Origin: Patescibacteria group bacterium | Lineage (GTDB): Bacteria; Patescibacteriota; Microgenomatia; UBA10105; UBA927 | Assembly: GCA_023379025.1 (NCBI GenBank) | Contig: JAMCTH010000004.1 | Span: 83,740-128,197, forward strand | Length of the DNA: 44,458 nt | Direction: 5' to 3' | Part shown: positions 9,495 to 17,338 of the stretch, piece by piece | How positions within the stretch are numbered: the stretch's first letter is position 1 | Layout of the letters: every line of letters begins with the position of its first letter | Notes under the pieces: generated by a model | Told to the model about the DNA's origin: nothing | The model's input: only the letters and a program-made list of their open reading frames with translations | Database searches by the model: none | Program-made: the position numbers and the translations under genes

Positions 9495-9893
9495 ATGTCC
9501 CCAGATGATATCCGCCAGGATATTGAGATAAAAGTTGTCGAACTTCTGAAAACCCTGGTCGAAAGCGGTCGGATGAGCGATGAGCGAAGCCAGGTGATCG
9601 CCCAGAAGGTCCTGGACACGCTTAGACCCGGCATGACGTACGAGGAGTTATATCGGGCCATCCCAAAACTCGATGACAATTGCCCGGAAGTTTCTCCTGT
9701 TATTCTCCCTTATATGAAAGAATATGAAGAAAAAGTTACAAAAAAGGCGGCCGATACGGTCCGCAATCTGATCCGGCAGGGGCAGTTCGATGCGGCGACC
9801 AGGCTTGCCACCCGCGCGATCCATCAGGAGGTTGACCTCGTTTGGCAGGGATCCGGAAAAGGAAGTTCTTCCCAATCAGGGGTAACGGAATAG
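9495..9893 (+). CDS. Hypothetical protein, 132 aa
   Basis: ORF with plausible helical composition; no recognised family. Confidence 0.65.
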   Translation: MSPDDIRQDIEIKVVELLKTLVESGRMSDERSQVIAQKVLDTLRPGMTYEELYRAIPKLDDNCPEVSPVILPYMKEYEEKVTKKAADTVRNLIRQGQFDAATRLATRAIHQEVDLVWQGSGKGSSSQSGVTE

Positions 9894-9922
9894 AAACATA
9901 ATGTGCAAAACGAGACAAGTAC

Positions 9923-9951
9923 TTGACAGAGATAACTTGATAAATTATACT
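9923..9951 (+). promoter_or_regulatory. Sigma70-like promoter
   Basis: TTGACA-17 nt-TATACT, 21 nt before the ATG at 9973. Confidence 0.7.
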
Positions 9952-9972
9952 ATAAGTTATTAAATTCTGCCT

Positions 9973-11805
9973 ATGTCAGAAAATCTGCTCCGCGAGGGAA
10001 TGGATTTCGGTGAACTCAGACAAGTCTATTATGGCTTCGCCGATTTTACCGACCCACCTGATATACCCAAAGGTCTGAGTGATCAAGATATCCGAGATGC
10101 TGAACATCACGCAGCAAACCTCTTCCCGATGCTCCTCCATGTAAGCAGGAACGAAAATCCTTCGCTTCAGGGAAACATTCCAAGTCTCCTCCTCGAGGCG
10201 GCAACAGCAGCCGGCTATCGCGCCGGCGAAGAGGTTTCCCTCGGTGACCTGAGCCGCGGTGACCTTCAGAAAAAACGGGGAGATCGGTATGCATGTACGC
10301 TTGTCGGTGAACGCTATATCACTGCAGCTGCAGTCATGGACGAAAAGCTCGGGGAACAGGTACGGATGGCATACGAAACGGCGGGAAAAAATGCCACTCT
10401 CGAGAGTAATCTTGCGGTTCTTGACCGCGGCAGCCACCGGGTGATGCCGTCAAAATTTAGAGAACGGGTGGACGCCGTCACCTCCCAGAAAGGTAATGAG
10501 GACAGCCGCTCTATCGCCGGTTTTGTCAAAGATCTGGTCTTTCCTGCACGGAAATTCGAGGGGCGAGAATCTGAAATCTTTAATAAAGGCCTCTCCTTTG
10601 ACGTTTTTTCTGAACGGTTCCGCGCGGCCCGGTTTTGCCTCCCTAAACAGGATGAGACAACGCTTGCAGCGTTTGACAAAGTGTGGGACGGCGTATTTGT
10701 GGATCGAAGCGGTAAACCGCCCGGAAAAAAATTTGCATCCTGGATAGAATCGACGAAAGGAATTTCGGAAAGCGACTGGAGATTTGACCGGGAACGATTT
10801 ATGGACGAACCCATCCGGTCGGATCTTACCCTCATAGTCTTTAAGGATAAAGTAGTCCATGCGCTGGTAAAAAGCGGAGCTCTTGGCGGTTCACTTGATG
10901 AGGTACAGCAACACGCCAGCCACGCAGTTGACGGAGTGGAGTATTACCTGGGCACTAAGGCAGGAAAAGTAAGCAGAGAAGCGGTCGCTGCGGCGCAAAA
11001 AGCTTCAGCCAGAGCTGCCGCACGCGTAGACCACACACGTGCCGCTGATTTCAGGGCGCAATTTCGTGTAGAAAGCAAGGTTCGCGAGGATCCGACAGTT
11101 GACCGGATATGGGCTGATAAAATGCTCTTCAGGCTGCTCGATCTCACCGGAAAAATAATCCATTCAGGCGCTGAAAAGAAAAGCCTGCCCTCATTGGAAT
11201 TCGCACATGCACTCCTGACGGCAACGGATCACTTGTTTACCGCAAACGACCTGACACGACTGGAGCAATCAAAGGCGCTCCAAGGAAGAACCCTTGCCCA
11301 TGCGAAACAGATATTCCTCGAGCGGGCAGTTATGCCATTTCTCATACAGACAGGAACACCTGAGGCTCCGCTTGCACCGGATGCTGAACATGTTCTCGTC
11401 CGTACGAGAGCTGATTCGTCCGTACGACTGGACCTTGATGCACCGCACGCCTCCCCCATCGGGCAGGAAGGACTTGTATACCGTGTCGCAACTGCGGATC
11501 GTATACCCACTAGGAGTAAAAAAGTGGCAGAAACCGTACCTGTGAAACTTGGCAGCATGACGCTTTTTGTAGCTAACGTGGATATAGAAGAGGCGGCAAA
11601 GCCGGAAAAGAAAATAAAATCTACAAAAGGTTCTGTGAACCGTCAATCTAGTAGGGCTCGTACTCCAGCAAAAACATCCCGCGCTGCGTTGAGGAATCTT
11701 GCTAGAGAAGATGAAGAATCTGAAGTTCGTAAAGGAAAAGCATCAAAAAGAAGAAAAACCGCCGGCAAAAAAATGGGCCGCGGAGGCCGCAGTGACGACG
11801 AGTAA
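9973..11805 (+). CDS. Large orphan protein with Lys/Arg-rich C-terminal tail
   Basis: 610-aa ORF; tail KKIKSTKGSVNRQSSRARTPAKTSRAALRNLAREDEESEVRKGKASKRRKTAGKKMGRGGRSDDE. Confidence 0.8.
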   Translation: MSENLLREGMDFGELRQVYYGFADFTDPPDIPKGLSDQDIRDAEHHAANLFPMLLHVSRNENPSLQGNIPSLLLEAATAAGYRAGEEVSLGDLSRGDLQKKRGDRYACTLVGERYITAAAVMDEKLGEQVRMAYETAGKNATLESNLAVLDRGSHRVMPSKFRERVDAVTSQKGNEDSRSIAGFVKDLVFPARKFEGRESEIFNKGLSFDVFSERFRAARFCLPKQDETTLAAFDKVWDGVFVDRSGKPPGKKFASWIESTKGISESDWRFDRERFMDEPIRSDLTLIVFKDKVVHALVKSGALGGSLDEVQQHASHAVDGVEYYLGTKAGKVSREAVAAAQKASARAAARVDHTRAADFRAQFRVESKVREDPTVDRIWADKMLFRLLDLTGKIIHSGAEKKSLPSLEFAHALLTATDHLFTANDLTRLEQSKALQGRTLAHAKQIFLERAVMPFLIQTGTPEAPLAPDAEHVLVRTRADSSVRLDLDAPHASPIGQEGLVYRVATADRIPTRSKKVAETVPVKLGSMTLFVANVDIEEAAKPEKKIKSTKGSVNRQSSRARTPAKTSRAALRNLAREDEESEVRKGKASKRRKTAGKKMGRGGRSDDE

Positions 11806-11906
11806 AACCGCTTCTTACCCTTAAATCCCCCGTTGCATTCTATAGGTCTTTGTGCTATACTCCCCCGAACGTTCAGCATGTTGCAGTTTTAGCCTGATCC
11901 GACGCT

Positions 11907-12701
11907 ATGAAACACCAAGGAACCATCTACGAATTCGGCGGGGACCGCTGGGGATTTACGTACATCCCGGGGAAAAACCTCACGGTCATCACGCCGCTTC
12001 CCGCACGCAAAAGCCGGTCTCATGGTTCACGCACGCTTCTTCGGTCAGTGGGTATTGCGGTCGTTGCCTTTGCCCTGGGAGGGATGTTCGGCCCCCTGAC
12101 ACCGGAACTCCGGCTCGAAACCATGTATCAGGCACAACAGGCATATTTTGCCATAAGAAGCTATGTCTCCCCGGCTGCTGCCCTGCCGCCCTCGGCTCCG
12201 GTCATCTTCGACCCGCTCGTCGGCCCGGACGGCCGGGAAATCAAGCCGGTCAATACCGATTTTTCCATCATCATCCCGAAAATTGGAGTAAATGCTGCGG
12301 TCATCCCGGCCGTCAACCCTGCCAATTCGGCCCAGTACGATCAGGCGCTCCTCCACGGCGTGGCCCATGCCTCGACGAGCTTCTTTCCTGACCAGAACGG
12401 GACAGTGTACCTTTTTTCCCATTCGACGAACTATGACTGGTTTGTGAAAGACTTGAATGCCGTCTTTTACCTTATAAAAAACCTCCAAAAGGGCGATCTC
12501 ATCGTCCTTATCTATAAGGGCAAAGAATACACCTACCGCCTGCGGGAAGAGCGGATTGTAGCGGCAAATGATGTCTCCTACCTGACCGGCCAGCCCGGAG
12601 ACAGGAGCCTCATCCTCCAGACCTGCTGGCCCCCGGGAAGCACGGCTGAACGGCTTCTTCTCTTTGCAGATCCCGTAGAGGGACAGTCGGGATCAATTTA
12701 G
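11907..12701 (+). CDS. Sortase family transpeptidase
   Basis: IIIPKIGVNAAVIPAV, LFSHS (catalytic His), LILQTCWPPGSTAERLLLFA (TLxTC-like with R). Confidence 0.9.
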   Translation: MKHQGTIYEFGGDRWGFTYIPGKNLTVITPLPARKSRSHGSRTLLRSVGIAVVAFALGGMFGPLTPELRLETMYQAQQAYFAIRSYVSPAAALPPSAPVIFDPLVGPDGREIKPVNTDFSIIIPKIGVNAAVIPAVNPANSAQYDQALLHGVAHASTSFFPDQNGTVYLFSHSTNYDWFVKDLNAVFYLIKNLQKGDLIVLIYKGKEYTYRLREERIVAANDVSYLTGQPGDRSLILQTCWPPGSTAERLLLFADPVEGQSGSI

Positions 12702-12789
12702 GAACATGCGCTGACTTGTGTACTGGAGAATATAAATTTACATGTGATTTGGTCATTGGGATTTGTGATTTATCTATAGCTTATAGTTC

Positions 12790-12818
12790 TTGACAAAGTA
12801 TTTAGCTCGTGGTATAGT
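12790..12818 (+). promoter_or_regulatory. Sigma70-like promoter for surface protein
   Basis: TTGACA-17 nt-TATAGT. Confidence 0.65.
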
Positions 12819-12870
12819 ACCGCGACTTGTCCGAAATATATATAAACATTTATTACAATTACATACTATT

Positions 12871-13512
12871 ATGAAGCATATCGCATTTACCTTGGTTGCT
12901 GTTCTTGCCAGTTTCGCATTTCTCCTTGCTACACCGGTCAAAGCCGATCAGTGTACAACGGATTATGGCGGAACGACAACCTGTACTCCGTCCGATCTCG
13001 TAATCTCCAAGGCCGTAAAAAATCCTATAACCGGACAGTTTGTTGCCAACCTCACCTCAACCGATGCTACATTTTCTCCGGGCTCCGAGGTTGACTTCCG
13101 GCTGACGGTCAAAAACACGAGTGGCCAGACCTTTGATCCGGTGACGGTCAAGGACATCTTCCCCAATTACCTGACGTTTGTCGCGGGTCCCGGAACCTTT
13201 GACAGCTCGACCAATACCCTGACATTCACGCTCAATAACCTGATTGCCGGGGAAACCCGGACGGTCGGGGTAGTCGGAAAAGTTGTGGATGCAAGCCGGT
13301 TTCCGGCCGGAGAAAACTTCTTCTGTGTGGTCAATACCGCAGAGGTGTCGGCTCTGAACCGCAATGACCAATCAACGTCACAGCTTTGTATCGCAACAAG
13401 CGTTCTCGGAGCCACGACCCTGCCGGTTGCCGGCTTCAATGACCTCCTCGTCCTTCTCCCGTTCCTCGGGATGGGACTTGGCGGATTTGCTCTTATTACA
13501 AAGAAAAGCTGA
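12871..13512 (+). CDS. Secreted DUF11-like surface protein with sortase sorting signal
   Basis: Signal peptide MKHIAFTLVAVLASFAFLLATPVKA; VDFRLTVKNTSGQTFDPVTVKDIFPNYLTFVAG repeat; C-terminal LPVAG + hydrophobic stretch + KKS. Confidence 0.85.
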   Translation: MKHIAFTLVAVLASFAFLLATPVKADQCTTDYGGTTTCTPSDLVISKAVKNPITGQFVANLTSTDATFSPGSEVDFRLTVKNTSGQTFDPVTVKDIFPNYLTFVAGPGTFDSSTNTLTFTLNNLIAGETRTVGVVGKVVDASRFPAGENFFCVVNTAEVSALNRNDQSTSQLCIATSVLGATTLPVAGFNDLLVLLPFLGMGLGGFALITKKS

Positions 13513-13583
13513 CGCACGGTAACCAGCGTGATGCTTCTGCCGGGGCACAATACGAGACAAGCGACAAGAAACAAGAGACAAGT

Positions 13584-13608
13584 AAACCGGCAGAAGGGCC
13601 GGTTTTTT
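13584..13608 (+). terminator. Rho-independent terminator
   Basis: AAACCGGC-agaagg-GCCGGTTTTTT. Confidence 0.75.
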
Positions 13609-13810
13609 GTGGTCATTTCGGAAGATAGGGATTTAATTCAATCCCCTTCTCCCGAAATGAATCGGGTGAAGCGCAGGAAAAACACTGCCACGTCGGTAGA
13701 ACATTTTCGTTTTACTTGTCACGTGTCACAGGTCTCCTGTCTCTTTATACAGCACATTAACATCGATTGTTGGGTTTTTAATGATTGGACGGGTCCGTCG
13801 TGGAGAGCAA

Positions 13811-14119
13811 TTATTCAAGAGTAGAGATACCTAGGTGTTTATCGATCCGCTCGAAGCGATCATTGATCTTTCTATGTTCGTCGCTATGGAGTGCAAACTC
13901 TTCTCTCATGGTCTTAAGCTCACCTGAGAGTTTATCCATACGGGTAAAGAATTCTTCCTTCGTGGGAAGGTGGCTGATGCTTTCATTCAACCTTTCTTCG
14001 GCGTCATGTATCTCTAACCGCATCTCTTCCCGCGTGGGAAAGATGCGCTTCATGTGCGTGGTAATATTCTTGAGATCGCTTTGAGTCAAGACCGACTTTC
14101 CTTGGCTGGCTTTTTTCAT
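13811..14119 (-). CDS. Predicted coiled-coil hypothetical protein, 102 aa
   Basis: Charged heptad-like sequence EERLNESISHLPTKEEFFTRMDKLSGELKTMREEF. Confidence 0.65.
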   Translation of the reverse strand: MKKASQGKSVLTQSDLKNITTHMKRIFPTREEMRLEIHDAEERLNESISHLPTKEEFFTRMDKLSGELKTMREEFALHSDEHRKINDRFERIDKHLGISTLE

Positions 14120-14227
14120 ACCTTCACTCTACTGTGTGAAACGCCGAGGGTCAACAGATCAAAATTTGATCTCCACAATGGACTCCGTCCAATAAAAAAC
14201 CGGAACCAAAAAAATAGGGAGGTGCGT

Positions 14228-14338
14228 ATGATCGATCAAAATTTGCTACATGCGATGATGGCGCTGGGAGCCCTTCTTGTGGCTCTCTGCAGCCGCGTCG
14301 TCATGCTTTCGGCGAAAGGAGGTCAAAAGGGGAAATAA
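14228..14338 (+). CDS. Possible 36-aa membrane peptide
   Basis: ggaggtgcgtATG; MIDQNLLHAMMALGALLVALCSRVVMLSAKGGQKGK; good Shine-Dalgarno, one TM segment. Confidence 0.4.
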   Translation: MIDQNLLHAMMALGALLVALCSRVVMLSAKGGQKGK

Positions 14339-14420
14339 TTTCTTTTGATCTCCAAACAACGGGTAGTCAAACTCGTCCCGATACCTTGTGTCGGGATCAT
14401 TCTGAAAGAGGAGGGCTATC

Positions 14421-15857
14421 ATGCCTGGCAACAAACAGGGTAGCAAGAAGAGTGCGCCCAAAAAGAGAACGAGTACTACACCGACGTATCTCCTAACGAT
14501 CGTCGGCGGAACGATCGACGCAACTGGTCGGGCGCAAGGGCGGTTCAAAGCCGGGGATTCGGTGAAGATTCTCGCGGCAACCGCACCGGGCGGACAACAA
14601 TTCGCTAACTGGACGGGCGTGAACGTGGTCGACAGCCAAAATTCGAAAGCGACCGTTGTGATGCCTGCGCGCGACCACACCGTCACGGCAAACTATGTCG
14701 CGGCTGGCCCGGTGCCTTTGTGCACCGTGACACTGGAACGGGCGACGTTCGCGGACGGAAGCGTTGTGAAAGCGCTTCCTCGCGGGTCGACCGTTCAGAT
14801 CAAAGCCAACGTCTACAATGGTTGGGAGTTTAAAAACTGGAACACCTATGGCTGGACCGTCGCGCTGGCAAGTCAAGCAGCAATAACCACAATGACAGTG
14901 CCGGATTCGGCGCTCGTAACCGTATCCGCGAGTTACAAACAGTTACCCGCGCCGCCACCGCAACCGCGTCCAGCTCCTCAGTCGAACACAACGGGTTGGA
15001 TTGTAGTCGCATTGTTTCTCATCGCGCTTGCGATCCTCGCGCTCGCCGCATCCTATCTGTCGAAACCCAGTGCTGCCGCCCCGACGGCTCAACCGCCCGC
15101 GGCAACGCCTACGCCCGACTGGTACGCGCCATGCCCCGCCGGAACATTGGCGGACGGCACGTCATACCCGGAAATCAAAAAGGGTATGACTGTCAAAGTC
15201 GAGCTGAAGGACGGATCGTGGCTTAGACTGAGCTGTGACTACGGCTACACGACAAAGCCGTCCAGTCAGCCGATCGACGCGACGCCGACCGCGATGCCAA
15301 CGGCCGCACCGACCGTTGTTCCAACCACAGCGCCGACGCTCGCACCAGCAGTCTCTTCGGGCAACACTATCAGTGACGCGTTGAAGCTCGTAGGTCCGGC
15401 GCCGTACAAAACCGTTGAAGCCAAAGACGAAAAAGGACGGAAGGTCATTCTCGTTAACGCTGGCTTCGACTTGAACGAGTTCGGCGGCAACGACGCAAAG
15501 TGCACACGTACCGAGCTTGACTCGATTCATATCGGAGAGGTCGTCAGTTCTCAGTCTGAGGGCTGCCTCACCGTGCTCGAGTGGAGCTTGAAACTTGATG
15601 CGTCGACCGTTATGGCCGGTACCTATCCGCTCAAACCCGGGGAATGGTTCTATATTCCCTTGGCGGTAAGCGGCGTCAATGATCACGTCCGAATTGTGGG
15701 TACCCTTTGGTACTTGCCGAAGGGATGGAATGCCCACATGTATGCCGCAGACTTGGCAAGCGACCGCGACACTCGCGATGCAACGCACTCGATCGTAGGT
15801 CTTTCGCCCACGGACGACTATGTCGTCAAGCTCGCCAATGCACTGCTCGGCAAGTAA
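14421..15857 (+). CDS. InlB B-repeat-like (divergent) surface protein with TM and Ala/Pro/Thr-rich linker
   Basis: GGTIDATGRAQGRFKAGDSVKILAATAPGGQQFANWTG...TVTANY (two such repeats), WIVVALFLIALAILALAASYL TM, PTAMPTAAPTVVPTTAPTLAPA linker; SD gaggagg. Confidence 0.75.
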   Translation: MPGNKQGSKKSAPKKRTSTTPTYLLTIVGGTIDATGRAQGRFKAGDSVKILAATAPGGQQFANWTGVNVVDSQNSKATVVMPARDHTVTANYVAAGPVPLCTVTLERATFADGSVVKALPRGSTVQIKANVYNGWEFKNWNTYGWTVALASQAAITTMTVPDSALVTVSASYKQLPAPPPQPRPAPQSNTTGWIVVALFLIALAILALAASYLSKPSAAAPTAQPPAATPTPDWYAPCPAGTLADGTSYPEIKKGMTVKVELKDGSWLRLSCDYGYTTKPSSQPIDATPTAMPTAAPTVVPTTAPTLAPAVSSGNTISDALKLVGPAPYKTVEAKDEKGRKVILVNAGFDLNEFGGNDAKCTRTELDSIHIGEVVSSQSEGCLTVLEWSLKLDASTVMAGTYPLKPGEWFYIPLAVSGVNDHVRIVGTLWYLPKGWNAHMYAADLASDRDTRDATHSIVGLSPTDDYVVKLANALLGK

Positions 15858-15939
15858 ACCAACAATCGAATAGTTAGATGTGCTTGCGCGAACGCGCTTC
15901 TTTCCCGTGAGGGTTTGAAGTTTCGTTCGCGCTTGACTC

Positions 15940-15973
15940 TAGTCCCGCATTTACGGCAGGAAATGCGGGACTA
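15940..15973. repeat. Perfect 13-bp inverted repeat (hairpin)
   Basis: TAGTCCCGCATTT-acggcagg-AAATGCGGGACTA, 9 nt upstream of the GT4 start. Confidence 0.85.
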
Positions 15974-15982
15974 AAGCGAAGT

Positions 15983-17338
15983 ATGAAACTTGATACTAAA
16001 TTTAAATTAGCCCAGCAATATAACAGGCCTGACACGGTCGTCATTGTTGCGAGCTATCCGGGAAAAACAGACCGGTCCATCAAAGATATCGACGCTGTTG
16101 CCTCCTATACCGACCACTTCACCGCGTCATTTCGACGGGAATTGGCCAAATCAGGAAGACGCATCATTGTGCTTGCACAGAAAATGGATCGCAAGGAAGA
16201 ATGGTACCAGGAAAAAGGTATGCTCATATGTCGTGTGTGGGATAAAGGAGACCTCATATATATTGCCCAAATACTCAGAGCTCTTTTATTTTTCCCTCGC
16301 GTCCGGTCAATTCTTGTGGAATTTGAGTTTCACCAATTTGGAGGAAACCTCACAACCATGCTTTTCCCACTTCTTCTTGCAGGTTTCAAACTCCTCCACA
16401 GGGTTCCTACGCTCGTCATGCATCAAGTGGTAAAAGACATAGTATCACTTTCCGGTCATGTAAATATAACACCGGGCTCATTTTTAGCCACTATCTTTAA
16501 CGAAGCACTTTCGTTGTTTTACCGAATCTGCGCAATACTTTCGGATAGCGTTGTAGTCCATAACGAAATTCTTAAACAACGGCTAACAAGGCTTACTGCT
16601 GTTCAAGCCACGGTCATCCCCCATGGTTTGGGCGCGATTCAGCAATCTTTCAGCAAAGACAAAGCAAGAAAAATACTGGGGATCAAGCGATCGGAAAAAA
16701 TAATTCTTTCGTTCGGATTCCTCACGTGGTACAAAGGCGCCGATTGGCTGATACACGAATGGACAAAAACAAAACTTCCGCAGAACTGGCGGCTTATCTG
16801 GGCTGGCGGAGAAAGTCCAAACATCCGTAACCGAAACCATTATCAGCGTTTTGTATCAGCGCTCTATAACGCAGTAGAAAAAAGAAAAGATACGAGCATT
16901 ACCGGCTTTCTTGAAGACAAAGATATCCCGCTCTATTTTGCCGCAGCGGATCTTGTGGTGCTTCCATATAGAACGCTTATGAGCTCAAGCGGCCCTCTTG
17001 CCATGACGATTGCGTTCAAAAAACCATTCCTACTCTCTAAAGCGCTTACACCCTATCTCTCTGACAATGATTTTACTGCGTCACTGAAGGCGCTCAAACT
17101 CACCAAAGAAGATATTTCCTTTGCTCGTACCGGTGAAGACTTTCTCCTGAAAACAAAACGAGCGTTGAAGAAACCAAAAATACTGTCGAGTCTTTCTAAA
17201 CGCCTGTGTCTATCACGGCAATGGCCTGTTGTGGCAACTGAATTTGACCGTCATGTACGCCAAACAGCCTTGGCGAGCAACTCCCGATCTGCCATAATGC
17301 ATAGGGAACCTATATCCTATGCCAACGCCTATCACTAA
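15983..17338 (+). CDS. GT4-like glycosyltransferase
   Basis: VIVASYPGKTDRSIKDIDAVASYTDHF; VIPHGLG; ILSFGFLTWYKGADWLIHEW; ADLVVLPYRTLMSSSGPLAMTIAFKKPFL. Confidence 0.8.
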   Translation: MKLDTKFKLAQQYNRPDTVVIVASYPGKTDRSIKDIDAVASYTDHFTASFRRELAKSGRRIIVLAQKMDRKEEWYQEKGMLICRVWDKGDLIYIAQILRALLFFPRVRSILVEFEFHQFGGNLTTMLFPLLLAGFKLLHRVPTLVMHQVVKDIVSLSGHVNITPGSFLATIFNEALSLFYRICAILSDSVVVHNEILKQRLTRLTAVQATVIPHGLGAIQQSFSKDKARKILGIKRSEKIILSFGFLTWYKGADWLIHEWTKTKLPQNWRLIWAGGESPNIRNRNHYQRFVSALYNAVEKRKDTSITGFLEDKDIPLYFAAADLVVLPYRTLMSSSGPLAMTIAFKKPFLLSKALTPYLSDNDFTASLKALKLTKEDISFARTGEDFLLKTKRALKKPKILSSLSKRLCLSRQWPVVATEFDRHVRQTALASNSRSAIMHREPISYANAYH

